Source: Actinomadura physcomitrii (lineage in GTDB: Bacteria > Actinomycetota > Actinomycetes > Streptosporangiales > Streptosporangiaceae). From it: a stretch of 64,000 nucleotides of DNA. Shown here in pieces: positions 55,536-64,000 of this stretch (position 1 is the first letter of the stretch; each line of letters opens with the position of its first letter). The DNA lies in NCBI RefSeq assembly GCF_008923205.2, contig NZ_WBMS02000002.1, positions 124,001 to 188,000 on the forward strand. Direction: 5' to 3'. The notes under the pieces were generated by a model. The model was given only the letters and a program-made list of their open reading frames with translations, did not search any database and was not told the DNA's origin. The position numbers and the translations under genes are program-made.

Positions 55536-56804
55536 GGGCTCCGGGCGGGTGCCGTTCGGGTCGTCGCCGGGCGCGGGCGCGGGGACCTCGGCGGCGGCGA
55601 CGGCCGCCTCCGGGGAGTGCGCCGAGACGTCGGAGAGCGACCGCAGCGGCAGGAACCGCGCACCGGCCGCGATCAGCAGCGCCAGCACGACCACCACGCC
55701 GACCCCCGCGCGCAGCGACGTCGCGTCCGACAGGAACCCGACCACGACCGGGCCGAGCAGCAGGCCGCCGTAGCCCATCGCGCCGACCTGCGCGACCGCG
55801 GCGGCCGGACGGCCCGGCGCGGCGGTCCCGGCCAGCGAGATCGTCGTCGGGACGACCGTGCAGACCACCAGCCCGGTCACGAAGAACCCGGCGATCGCGA
55901 CGGGCGCGGACGGCGCGAGCACGACGGCCGTCATGCCGAGCGCGGTCCCGAGCCCGGCGCCGGTCAGCAGCCGGCGGGTGCCGAGCCGCATCCGGACCCG
56001 GTCGCCGACCAGCCGCCCGAACAGCATCGCCAGCTCGAACATCGGGTAGCCGAGCGCGGCGAGGGCCTGCGAGGCGTGCAGCTCGTCGTGCAGCAGCAGG
56101 CCGCTCCAGTCCGCGATCGACCCCTCGGTCATGAACGCGATGAAGGCGAGCACGCCGATGAGGTAGACGGCGGCGGGCAGCCGCCGGGCGGCGCGGCCCG
56201 CGCCGGACGCCGCCGGCAGCTCGGCGGCGGGCACCGCGCCGCTGTCGACCGGGTAGGTGTCGGGCAGGTAAGTGCGGCCGAGGAGCAGGCCGAGCGGCAC
56301 CGCGGCCAGCGCGGCGATCAGCACGGTGGCGGTGAAGCCGAGCCCGGCCGCCGCGGTCGCGACGCCGTACAGGCCGCCGGACATCGCGCCGACGCACCAG
56401 CCGGCGTGCATCCCGCTCATGATCGACCGGCGGTACGCCTGCTCGACCACGCTGCCCTGGGCGTTCATCGCGATGTCGGTGATCCCGAAGGTCATGCCGA
56501 ACAGCGCGACGGCCCCGAGCAGCACCCCGTACGTCGGGGCGAGCGCGACGCCCGCGTAGGACAGCGCGGTCAGCGGCAGCGCGACCCGCAGCGCGCCGCG
56601 GCTGCCGGCCCGGGCCATGACGCCGCGCAGGGCCTGCATCGCGGCGATCGCGCCGAGGCCCCAGATGAGGACGACGATGCCGATCTCGCCCTCGTTCGTC
56701 CCGAACTTTCCGGCCAGCGCCGGCATCCTGGCCACCCACACTCCGGTGAGCAGGCCCGCCAGCGCGAAGGTCAGGAACGTCCCCGAACGGGCACGGAACA
56801 GCAT
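55524..56804 (-). CDS. MFS transporter (YbjJ-like)
   Basis: 426 residues, about 12 helices. The N-terminus FLTFALAGLLTGVWVARMPALAGKFG and GMTFGITDIAMNAQGSVVEQAYRRSIMSGMHAGWCVGAM are typical of YbjJ-like MFS proteins of unknown substrate. The C-terminal residues (VAA) fall within the conserved foldback. It is preceded on the same strand by a TetR gene 204 bases upstream, the likely regulator. Confidence 0.9.
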   Translation of the reverse strand: MLFRARSGTFLTFALAGLLTGVWVARMPALAGKFGTNEGEIGIVVLIWGLGAIAAMQALRGVMARAGSRGALRVALPLTALSYAGVALAPTYGVLLGAVALFGMTFGITDIAMNAQGSVVEQAYRRSIMSGMHAGWCVGAMSGGLYGVATAAAGLGFTATVLIAALAAVPLGLLLGRTYLPDTYPVDSGAVPAAELPAASGAGRAARRLPAAVYLIGVLAFIAFMTEGSIADWSGLLLHDELHASQALAALGYPMFELAMLFGRLVGDRVRMRLGTRRLLTGAGLGTALGMTAVVLAPSAPVAIAGFFVTGLVVCTVVPTTISLAGTAAPGRPAAAVAQVGAMGYGGLLLGPVVVGFLSDATSLRAGVGVVVVLALLIAAGARFLPLRSLSDVSAHSPEAAVAAAEVPAPAPGDDPNGTRPEPVAA

Positions 56805-57008
56805 GGTTCACCTCTTTCTCGGCTCGTCACGGGTGCGGCTCGCGGCTGCGAGTCGCGCGTCCGTCGCGTGTCGTGTCGTGTGCGAAGGTCGTGCGGGACG
56901 GGGATCCGGGCGTCATGGAACGCTCCAGACCCGAAAGGGGCCGGGAGCGTCTCGGACGGTGCCGGGCCGGGCGCCGGAAGCGGCGCACCGTGTCAGGTCG
57001 CCGGCGGG

Positions 57009-57533
57009 CTACGGCAGGAGCGCCAGCAGCCGCCGTTTCAGCGCCGCGAGCTGCTCCCCGTCGTACAGCTCGGGCGCGTGGCTCACCACTTCCCACAGGC
57101 CCTCGGCCGCCAGCCGGACCACCTGCGCGGCGCCCGGGTCCGGATCGTCGCCGGGATCGCGGCCGTGCCAGCGCCGCATCGCCTCGTTCAGCGGCTCGGC
57201 CTGCTCCGGATCCGCCGCGGCGGCCGTGATGGCCGACCACCGCCGGTACGCGCGGGCCTCCCCGCCGAGGATCTCGAAGGTCGCCTCGACGTAGGCGCGG
57301 GTGTAGGACCCCGGCGTGCCGTCGTCGGCGGAGGCGATGAGGCCGTCGAACTCCTCGATGACCCGCGCCACCATGGCTTTGACCAGCGCTTCCTTGGTGG
57401 GGAAGTGGTAGAGCAGCCCGCCCTTGCTGACCCCCGCGCGGTCCGCGACCGCGGCGAGCGTCAGCGCCTGCGTGCCGTGCTCGAACAGCACGGACTCCGC
57501 GGCGTCCAGGAGGGCTTCGCGTTTCATGACCAT
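57009..57533 (-). CDS. TetR-family regulator
   Basis: 174 residues from [20 protein letters not shown]; a start two codons later (57527) is equally possible. The helix-turn-helix is [32 protein letters not shown]. The C-terminal ligand domain resembles the TetR_C_37/AcrR type. It precedes the MFS exporter and is preceded by a TACCG-N6-CGGTA palindrome, so it probably represses itself and the transporter. Confidence 0.9.
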   Translation of the reverse strand: MVMKREALLDAAESVLFEHGTQALTLAAVADRAGVSKGGLLYHFPTKEALVKAMVARVIEEFDGLIASADDGTPGSYTRAYVEATFEILGGEARAYRRWSAITAAAADPEQAEPLNEAMRRWHGRDPGDDPDPGAAQVVRLAAEGLWEVVSHAPELYDGEQLAALKRRLLALLP

Positions 57534-57540
57534 TCCACTG

Positions 57541-57556
57541 TACCGGCCGGACGGTA
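57541..57556. promoter_or_regulatory. TetR operator
   Basis: TACCG-GCCGGA-CGGTA lies 8 bases before the TetR start and overlaps a TATACC box on the minus strand, so binding would block transcription of the regulator. Confidence 0.6.
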
Positions 57557-57676
57557 TACACGCCAACCGCGCGCGCACCCGCCCTATTCCCAGCTCACCG
57601 CGTCCCTCCCGCGGCCCGCCGCGCAGCCGCCCGGGCGCCCGCGGGGAACAGCGGCCGCGCGGATACTGTTGTCCGC

Positions 57677-58855
57677 GTGGTGACCTACCTCGACCATGCG
57701 GCGACGACCCCGATGCTGCCGGAGGCCATCGAGGCGATGACCGCGGAGCTGCGCGAGCTCGGCAACCCCTCCTCGCTGCACGCGGCCGGCCGCCGCGCCC
57801 GCCGGGTCGTCGAGGAGTCCCGCGAGATCATCGCCGAGGCGTTCGACGCCCGGCCGAGCGAGGTCGTGTTCACCTCCGGCGGCACCGAGGCCGACAACCT
57901 CGCCGTCAAGGGCCTCTACTGGGCCCGCCGCGCCGCCGACCCGGGCCGCGTCCGGGTGCTCGCCGGCGCCGTCGAGCACCACGCCGTCCTCGACGCCGTC
58001 GCCTGGCTCGGCGACCACGAGGGCGCCACCGTCGAGTGGATCCCCGTCGACGGCCTCGGCCGCGTCCGCCCCGAGGCGCTCCGCGACGCCCTCGGCTCCG
58101 GCGACGACGTCGCCCTCGCCACCGTGATGTGGGCCAACAACGAGGTCGGCACCGTGCAGCCGGTGCCCGAACTCGCCGCTGTCGCCCGCGAGCACGGCGT
58201 CCCGCTGCACACCGACGCCGTCCAGGCCGCCGGGCACCTGCCCGTCCGGTTCGCCGAAAGCGGCGCGCAGGCCCTGACCATCACCGGCCACAAGCTGGGC
58301 GGGCCCGTCGGCGTCGGTGCCCTCCTGCTCGCCAAGCCGAAGGAGCCGCTGTTCCTCGACCCGGTGCCGCTGCTGCACGGCGGCGGCCAGGAGCGCGACG
58401 TCCGGTCCGGCACGCTCGACACCCCCGCGATCGCCGGGTTCGCCGCCGCCGTCCAGGCGTCCGTGGCCCGCCGCGAGGCCGAGGCGCGGCGCCTCACCGA
58501 CCTGCGCGACCGGCTCATCGGGGCCGTCCGCGCCGCCGTCCCCGACGCGATCCTCAACGGCGACCCGGACGACCGGCTCCCCGGCAACGCGCACTTCTCC
58601 TTCCCCGGCTGCGAGGGCGACGCGCTGCTCATGCTCCTCGACGCCCGCGGCATCGCCTGCTCCACCGGATCGGCCTGCTCCGCCGGCGTGTCCCAGCCCA
58701 GCCACGTCCTCACCGCGATGAACACCGGCCCCGAGCGCGCCCGCGGTTCCCTTCGCTTCACCCTCGGCCACACCTCCACCGAAGCCGACGTGAAGGCCCT
58801 CGCCGACGCCATCGGACCCGCCGTCGAGCGCGCGCGCCGTGCCGGCCTGTCCTGA
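57677..58855 (+). CDS. nifS: Cysteine desulfurase
   Basis: 392 residues from a GTG ([13 protein letters not shown]). PLP-binding Lys is in TITGHKLGG, cofactor contacts are SGGTEADN and WANNEVGT, and the catalytic Cys is in [14 protein letters not shown]. It supplies persulfide sulfur. In actinobacteria nifS/iscS usually lies just upstream of mnmA, which uses that sulfur for tRNA thiolation; here about 4.1 kb of other genes separates them. Confidence 0.94.
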   Translation: MVTYLDHAATTPMLPEAIEAMTAELRELGNPSSLHAAGRRARRVVEESREIIAEAFDARPSEVVFTSGGTEADNLAVKGLYWARRAADPGRVRVLAGAVEHHAVLDAVAWLGDHEGATVEWIPVDGLGRVRPEALRDALGSGDDVALATVMWANNEVGTVQPVPELAAVAREHGVPLHTDAVQAAGHLPVRFAESGAQALTITGHKLGGPVGVGALLLAKPKEPLFLDPVPLLHGGGQERDVRSGTLDTPAIAGFAAAVQASVARREAEARRLTDLRDRLIGAVRAAVPDAILNGDPDDRLPGNAHFSFPGCEGDALLMLLDARGIACSTGSACSAGVSQPSHVLTAMNTGPERARGSLRFTLGHTSTEADVKALADAIGPAVERARRAGLS

Positions 58856-58931
58856 CGGCCGGCCCCCGCCGCGAGACGCGGGTTTGACCGTTCTTTGAAC
58901 GGGGACGGCGTTGCCGTTCGAGGAAGGTGAG

Positions 58932-59705
58932 ATGGCGGCGAAGGACACGGCCCGCGAGGTCGGGCGGCGCGCGGCCGGACACCCCTGGTTCCACCGCCTC
59001 TCGCGCGCCGGCCTGGCCGCGCGCGGCCTCCTCTACCTGCTGATCGGCTGGCTGGCCCTGCAGATCGCGACCGGGCACGGCGGCGAGGAGGCCGACAAGC
59101 AGGGCGCGCTGCGCACCATCGCGGACCGGCCGGGCGGCTGGGCCGTCCTCTGCCTGCTCGCCGCGGGGTTCGCCGGGCTGGCCCTGTGGCAGTTCGCCGA
59201 GGCGCTGTACGGGCGTCCCCTCCCGCAGGGGCGGCGCAAGCGGATGCGGCTGCCGGCCGCCTTCCGCGGGCTCACCTACACCGTGGGATGCGCCGGCACG
59301 ATCGGCTTCCTCTTCGGGCAGGGCCGAACGTCGAGCGACCAGCAGTCCCGCGCCCTGTCGGCGCGGGCCATGGCCGAGCCCGGCGGCCGCTGGGCGGTGC
59401 TCGCCGTCGGCGCGGGCTTCGTCGTCTGGGGCATCGTCACGCTGGTCAACGCGGGGCGCCGCGCCTTCCGCGCCGAGCTCGCGGCCGACGAGATGGGCAC
59501 CGTGGCGCACTGGATCGTCCAGCCTCTCGGCATGGCCGGCAACATCGCGCGCGGCCTGATCGGCGGCGCCGTCGGCGCCTTCCTGGCCTACGCCGCGATC
59601 TCCTACGAGCCGGACCGGGCGCAGGGGCTGGACGGCGCGCTGCGCGAGTTCGCCGCGACCCCGGCCGGCGGCTGGGAGCTCGCCGTGATCGCCCTCGGCG
59701 TCGTG
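58932..59705 (+). pseudogene. DUF1206 membrane protein, first of two, C-terminus lost
   Basis: About 258 authentic residues with GAGGAAGG before the ATG. The three repeated membrane modules of DUF1206 are visible: RAGLAARGLLYLLIGWLALQIATG, RGLTYTVGCAGTIGFLFGQG and GNIARGLIGGAVGAFLAYAAI. The last ~25 residues and stop are missing. At 59705-59707 the sequence jumps to the inside of a second DUF1206 gene in another frame, and the original frame runs on to 60470 as nonsense. Confidence 0.82.
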
Positions 59706-60453
59706 CCCCGAGGCCGACAAGCAGGGAGCGCTGCAGACCGTCGCGGGCAAGCCGGGCGGCACCGTGATGCTGTGGCTGCTGACCGCCGGGTTCGCCGGGC
59801 TCGCCCTCTGGCGCTTCTCCGAGGCGGCCTTCGGGCAGCCCACCGCCGACGGCCGGAAGGCGACCAAGCGGCTGGTGTCCTTCGGCCGCGGCGTCTTCTA
59901 CACGGCCGGCTTCGGCACCATGCTGAACTTCGTGCTCGGGCAGGGCGGGAACTCCAGCAACGAGCAGTCCAAGACGTACACGGCGCGCGCGATGGAGCAC
60001 ACCGGCGGACGCTGGCTCGTCCTGGCCGTCGGCATCGGCTTCTTCGCCTGGGGCGTCGGGAGCGTCGTCGGCGCCGTCCGTCGCAGGTTCCTCGAGCGCC
60101 TCAACACCGGCCAGATGGGCCCCCATACCCGGACCGTCGTCAAGACGCTCGGGGTCGTCGGCCGCGCGTCCCGCGGCGTCGTCTTCGGCGGTGTCGGGGT
60201 CTTCCTCGCCTACGCGGCCATCGCCTTCGACCCCGGCAAGGCCAAGGGGCTCGACGGCACGCTGCGCCAGTTCGCCGGCACCCCGGCGGGACCGTGGCTG
60301 CTGGTCGTCGTCGCCGTCGGGCTGCTGGTCTTCGGGGCCTACTCCTTCTGCGAGGCGCGCTGGCGCAAGGTGGAGGCCGTCCGGAACGGCTCCGTGGGCC
60401 GGGGCCGGACGGGCCGCGGAGGCGCCCGCTGGCTGCTGCCCCAGGTCCGCTGA
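59706..60453 (+). pseudogene. Second DUF1206 membrane protein, N-terminus lost
   Basis: The authentic frame starts inside module 1 (EADKQGALQTVAGKPGG, then LLTAGFAGLALWRFSEAAFG) and continues through RGVFYTAGFGTMLNFVLGQGG and RASRGVVFGGVGVFLAYAAI to a complete C-terminus (YSFCEARWRKVE). The first ~50 residues and any start are absent. An internal ATG at 59764 could give a shorter protein of 229 residues. It is clearly a paralogue of the preceding gene. Confidence 0.8.
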
Positions 60454-60457
60454 GGCG

Positions 60458-61540
60458 TTACGGCTGGTAGGGCGCGAGGGCCTTCCAGCCGGGGTCGGCG
60501 GTCGAGGCGACCTTCGCCTTGCCCTCGCCCCACCCGGCGGCCAGCTGGTCCAGCTCGGCGATCACCCCGGAGTCGGGGTCGGCGTACAGATGGAACACCC
60601 GCAGCCCGTCCCCCGTCTCGCGGACGGCGAGGACCGCCCGGTCGCCGAGCTTGGTCAGCTTCTTCTCGAACGCGCGCAGCGCCCCCGCCGACGGCTCGAC
60701 GGGGAGCCGGTCGGGGTTGGCGTTGGCGTACGGGACGGTGATCGCCACGTGCAGGTCGCAGAGCGGGTAGTCCTGCCGGTGCAGCGGGAACCGGGCGCCG
60801 AGCCGGGCCGGGTGCCCGCGCGGCGTGCGGCCCTCGCCGGTGAGCCAGGCGGGCTCGCTGAACGGCTCGGCGATCTGCTCGACGACCGCGGCCAGCATCG
60901 ACGGCGGCAGCGAGTCGATCGGCGCCTCCGTCGCGATCGAGACCTCGCCGATCCAGCGGGCCACGTCGTCCTCGCCGAGCGCCCAGTCCAGGACGTGCAG
61001 GGCGACCGCGACCTGCTGCTCCTCCGACACGAACAAGAAGTCGGGGTGGTAGGCGGTGATGTGCACCCGCGCCCGGTCGGCGTCGGCGCGCATGCCGAGC
61101 CGCACGTACTCCAGGTCGAACTCGTGGTCGCCGAGGACCAGGTCCTGCGAGAGCATCTCCGGGTCGGGACGGCGGGCGGGGTGGAACGTCCAGCCGCCGG
61201 CCGCCGCGCCGGACGGGGCGGCGCGGAACCAGCGCTCGGCCAGCCCGCGCAGCTCCGGGTCGCCGGCGCCGGTGATCGTCAGCGACGGCGCCCGGTCGTC
61301 CGCGCCGCCGATCTCCCACTGCAGGTCCGCGTGGATCCGGTGGACGCGCCGGGACAGCTCCTCGATCGCCTCCGCCGACAGCCCCTCGCCGGGCGCCGGC
61401 CCGGCGGCGTCCTCGCCGCCGCCTGACGCCGCCAGCGACGCCTCGATCGTCGGGCGGGCCTGCGCCCACCATTCCCAGAACTCGCTGATCGCGGGCGGCG
61501 TCGCGGCGGAGGCCTCGCGCGGGCGGCGGAAGATTCCCAT
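60458..61540 (-). CDS. Hypothetical protein, possibly DUF695-like
   Basis: 360 residues. The start is taken at the ATG opening MGIFRRPREASAA; a GTG four codons upstream is possible. It is soluble, with ISEFWEWWAQARPTIEASLA at the N-terminus, repeated Asp-rich surface segments, and RAFEKKLTKLGDRAVLAVRETGDGLRVFHLYAD near the end, which faintly recalls DUF695. It is convergent with the DUF1206 gene (5 bases apart). Confidence 0.65.
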   Translation of the reverse strand: MGIFRRPREASAATPPAISEFWEWWAQARPTIEASLAASGGGEDAAGPAPGEGLSAEAIEELSRRVHRIHADLQWEIGGADDRAPSLTITGAGDPELRGLAERWFRAAPSGAAAGGWTFHPARRPDPEMLSQDLVLGDHEFDLEYVRLGMRADADRARVHITAYHPDFLFVSEEQQVAVALHVLDWALGEDDVARWIGEVSIATEAPIDSLPPSMLAAVVEQIAEPFSEPAWLTGEGRTPRGHPARLGARFPLHRQDYPLCDLHVAITVPYANANPDRLPVEPSAGALRAFEKKLTKLGDRAVLAVRETGDGLRVFHLYADPDSGVIAELDQLAAGWGEGKAKVASTADPGWKALAPYQP

Positions 61541-61568
61541 CAGTCGATGCACGAGGAGGACGTCAATG

Positions 61569-62890
61569 GCCGACGATGGAGCGTCGGCACTCCTCGCTTC
61601 TCCTCTCAGATCTGTCGGTGGCGTTCGGTAGCGTCGCGTGACGAAGAGTGTTCGAGGCGGAGGTGGAGATGCGCAGGACGTTCAAGTTCCTGTTGCGGCC
61701 CACGGCACGGCAGGTGGGAAGCCTGTCGGCATGCCTTGAGGACCACCGAACTCTGTACAACGCCGCTCTCGAGCATCGACGGACCGCCTACCGCAGTGCG
61801 GGCGCAGTGGTCCGGTACGGTGACCAGTCCGCCGAGCTGAAGGACATTCGCGCTGCCGACCCGGACGGACAAGGCCGGTGGTCGTTCTCCTCTCAGCAGG
61901 CTACCCTCAGACGCCTTGACCTGGCGTTCGCCGCCTTCTTCCGCAGACTTCGGAGCGGGCAGAACCCCGGACACCCGAGGTTCAGAGGACGCGGGCGATT
62001 CGACACCGTCACATGGCCGAAGGACGGCGACGGTTGCCGCTGGGACTCCCAGCCGAGGCATCCCACGGCGACGTTCGTGCGCCTTCTCGGAGTCGGCCAT
62101 GTCCGCGTCCACCGGCATCGGCCTGTGGCCGGAACCATCAAGACCATCAGTGTGAAGAGGGAGGGCACCCGGTGGTACGTCGTGCTGTCGTGCGACGACG
62201 TCCCCACCGAACCGGCCGCCTCGACGGGGACCGCGATCGGGATCGACATGGGCGTCGCCTCGCTGGCCACCACCAGTGACGGCGATCATGTGCCCAACCC
62301 GCGCCCTCTCGCCGCGTCCGCGCGGCGGCTCTCCAACGCGCAGCGGGCGTTGGACCGCACGTCTCCCGGCTCCAACCGGCGGCGCAAGGCGGCCCGCCGG
62401 GTGGCCGCCCTGCACGCGAAAGTGAGGCGGCAACGGCTCGATCACGCGCACAAGGCGGCGATCGCCCTCGTCCGCGAGCACGATGTCATCGTGCATGAGG
62501 ACTTGCGGATCGCGAACATGACCCGCTCGGCCCGAGGGACGGCCGAGGTTCCGGGGAGCAAGGTCGCGCAGAAGACGGGTCTGGACAGATCGATTCTCGA
62601 CGCCGGGTGGGGGGTGTTCCTGACGGTCCTCGCGCACAAGGCTGAAAGCGCCGGTCGAGAGTTGAGCGCGGTAAACCCCGCTGGAACGTCGCGCAGCTGC
62701 GCCGCCTGCGGGCATAGCGCCGCGGACAATCGCCTCAGCCAGGCCGTGTTCCGCTGCCGTGCATGCGGGCACGTCGCGCACGCTGACGTGAATGCGGCGG
62801 TCAACATCCTCAGGGCAGGGCTTGCCCTTCGTGAGGCTGCGCAAGCGGCCCAGCGAGAAGCCGCTTCCGCCAGGAAGCGGAGGAGTCACA
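61569..62890 (+). mobile_element. Solitary IS1341-type (IS605-family) element
   Basis: The element has tnpB but no tnpA. A hairpin GCCGACG-N6-CGTCGGC (61569-61588) is a candidate left-end structure. At the right, CCGCTTCC-GCCA-GGAAGCGG (62861-62880) followed by AGGAGTCA resembles the conserved right-end hairpin of IS1341-type elements. The boundaries are estimates; no target duplication is expected in this family. Confidence 0.65.
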
Positions 62891-62916
62891 ACCCGCCTCA
62901 TCGTACGCGGAATTGA
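61669..62916 (+). CDS. tnpB: TnpB RNA-guided nuclease (IS605 OrfB)
   Basis: 415 residues. The start is the ATG with GGAGGTGGAG just upstream and the usual opening [14 protein letters not shown]; a GTG seven codons earlier is less likely. RuvC-like catalytic residues appear in [12 protein letters not shown] (Asp), [10 protein letters not shown] (Glu) and [11 protein letters not shown] (Asp). A zinc ribbon has CAACG and CRACG. All key residues are intact, so the protein may be active with a guide RNA from the element's right end. It sits between nifS and mnmA. Confidence 0.92.
   Translation: MRRTFKFLLRPTARQVGSLSACLEDHRTLYNAALEHRRTAYRSAGAVVRYGDQSAELKDIRAADPDGQGRWSFSSQQATLRRLDLAFAAFFRRLRSGQNPGHPRFRGRGRFDTVTWPKDGDGCRWDSQPRHPTATFVRLLGVGHVRVHRHRPVAGTIKTISVKREGTRWYVVLSCDDVPTEPAASTGTAIGIDMGVASLATTSDGDHVPNPRPLAASARRLSNAQRALDRTSPGSNRRRKAARRVAALHAKVRRQRLDHAHKAAIALVREHDVIVHEDLRIANMTRSARGTAEVPGSKVAQKTGLDRSILDAGWGVFLTVLAHKAESAGRELSAVNPAGTSRSCAACGHSAADNRLSQAVFRCRACGHVAHADVNAAVNILRAGLALREAAQAAQREAASARKRRSHNPPHRTRN
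62760..62890 (+). ncRNA. Candidate omega RNA (right-end guide RNA scaffold)
   Basis: In TnpB elements the guide RNA scaffold derives from the 3' end of tnpB and the right end. Here it would overlap codons for the last ~45 residues, end in the 62861-62880 hairpin plus AGGAGTCA, and take its guide from the flank beyond about 62890. Predicted by position only. Confidence 0.4.
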
Positions 62917-62957
62917 TAACAACCGACCCTCGGACGCCGCGTACGCTCGGAGGCACT

Positions 62958-64000
62958 ATGACTCTGCGCGTACTCGCCGCCATGTCGGGCGGCGTCGACT
63001 CCGCGGTGGCCGCGGCCCGCGCCGCCGAGGCGGGGCACGACGTGACCGGCGTCCACATGGCCCTGTCCAGCAACCCCCAGTCGTACCGGACGGGGGCGCG
63101 CGGCTGCTGCACCCTGGAGGACTCCCGGGACGCGCGGCGCGCCGCCGACGTGATCGGCATCCCGTTCTACGTGTGGGACCTCGCCGAGCGCTTCCACCAG
63201 GACGTCGTGGAGGACTTCGTCAGCGAGTACGCGGCGGGCCGCACCCCGAACCCGTGCCTGCGCTGCAACGAGAAGATCAAGTTCGCGGCGCTGCTGGACC
63301 GGGCCATGGCGCTGGGTTTCGACGCGGTGTGCACGGGCCACTACGCGCGGCTGGACGACGGCGTCCTGCGCCGCGGCGTCGACGAGGGCAAGGACCAGTC
63401 GTACGTGCTGGCGGTCTGCACGCCCGAGCAGCTCGCGCACGCGATGTTCCCGCTCGGCGACACCACCAAGGCCGACATCCGGCGGGAGGCGGAGCGGCGC
63501 GGCCTCCAGGTGGCCGACAAGCCCGACAGCCACGACATCTGCTTCATCGCGGACGGCGACACCCGCGGGTTCCTCGCCGAGCGGCTCGGCAGCGCGCCCG
63601 GCCCGATCGTCGACACCGAGGGGACGCGGGTCGGCGAGCACGACGGCGCGTACGCGTACACGATCGGGCAGCGCAAGGGCCTGCGGCTCGGCGTCCCGGC
63701 GCCGGACGGCAAGCCCCGCTACGTCCTGGACATCTCGCCGGTCACCAACACCGTCACCGTCGGCCCGCGCGAGGAGCTGGACGTCCACGAGATCGTCGGC
63801 GAGCGTCCGGTGTGGCTCGGCGAGGCGCCCGCCGGGCCGTTCGCCTGCCACGTCCAGCTGCGGGCGCACGGCGAGGTGCACGCGTGCACCGCCGAGCGGG
63901 ACGGCGACGGGCTGCGCATCCGCTTGGCCGCACCCGCGCGCGGCGTCGCGACGGGCCAGGCGGCCGTCCTCTACGCGGGCGACCGGGTCCTCGCGTCGGC
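62958..64000 (+). CDS. mnmA: tRNA-specific 2-thiouridylase, cut by window end
   Basis: 347 codons to the window edge of a protein usually about 360 long. The PP-loop is [17 protein letters not shown]. The catalytic Cys pair lies in [12 protein letters not shown] and [18 protein letters not shown] and VGPREELDV are tRNA-binding and C-terminal-domain segments. It makes 2-thiouridine at the wobble position using sulfur from the nifS product. The ATG has GGAGG nearby, and the TnpB element ends about 68 bases upstream. Confidence 0.95.
   Translation, partial: MTLRVLAAMSGGVDSAVAAARAAEAGHDVTGVHMALSSNPQSYRTGARGCCTLEDSRDARRAADVIGIPFYVWDLAERFHQDVVEDFVSEYAAGRTPNPCLRCNEKIKFAALLDRAMALGFDAVCTGHYARLDDGVLRRGVDEGKDQSYVLAVCTPEQLAHAMFPLGDTTKADIRREAERRGLQVADKPDSHDICFIADGDTRGFLAERLGSAPGPIVDTEGTRVGEHDGAYAYTIGQRKGLRLGVPAPDGKPRYVLDISPVTNTVTVGPREELDVHEIVGERPVWLGEAPAGPFACHVQLRAHGEVHACTAERDGDGLRIRLAAPARGVATGQAAVLYAGDRVLAS

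Overview
The window is about 64 kb of very GC-rich chromosomal DNA with strong third-position G/C bias, many GTG/TTG starts and frequent 4-nt ATGA/GTGA stop-start overlaps. Eukaryotic-like Ser/Thr kinases, DUF397, DUF222-HNH, DUF1206, QueA-like, etfBA and nifS-mnmA genes are abundant. Together these point to a filamentous actinomycete, most likely an Actinomadura-like member of the Streptosporangiales. The genus is inference.

Layout. 0-2.2 kb: a membrane Ser/Thr kinase fused to an extracellular cyclophilin, then two tiny membrane proteins. 2.2-9.1 kb: a region of broken genes (isochorismatase, PhzF-like, epoxide hydrolase, aminoglycoside phosphotransferase, FAD oxidase, anti-sigma ATPase, AraC and MFS fragments) around intact DinB, secretory lipase, EEP-family and YjbR genes. 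9.1-19.4 kb: a Cys-rich small protein, a flavin monooxygenase/AraC pair, a giant G/C foldback, a MerR-GyrI pair, a CapA lipoprotein, a Uma2 protein, a molybdopterin oxidoreductase followed by tandem hairpin repeats, and a DUF2231-Rieske protein. 19.4-29.7 kb: TauE-type permease, ABC ATPase, RDD and DUF2752 membrane proteins, PP2C phosphatase, a two-component system, and an SDR-MFS-QueA operon.

29.7-35.5 kb is accessory DNA: a duplicated two-gene module (A/B) with decayed copies, a DUF222-HNH endonuclease and DUF397 genes. 35.5-43.5 kb: a SWIM protein plus SNF2 helicase pair, the helicase interrupted in its Walker A motif by a 465-residue intein, then enoyl-CoA hydratase, HxlR/F420-type reductase and an SDR. 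43.7-55.4 kb: acyl-ACP desaturase, then four consecutive kinase-fold genes (one a double kinase with DivIVA-type repeats, one a membrane pseudokinase), etfBA, and an opposing kinase with an RsiV-like sensor domain. 55.4-64 kb: an MFS/TetR pair, nifS, a damaged pair of DUF1206 genes, a hypothetical gene, a solitary IS1341-type TnpB, and mnmA running off the window.

Themes. Phosphosignalling is unusually dense: six kinase-fold proteins and one PP2C. At least five places show two truncated genes joined back to back, which suggests repeated deletion or a systematic assembly problem. The extragenic sequence contains foldback repeats with a shared loop but different stems, and one palindromic operator (ACCTAC-N6-GTAGGT) occurs both before the kinase-cyclophilin gene and before the desaturase gene. 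All calls come from reading the sequence; no database search was run.
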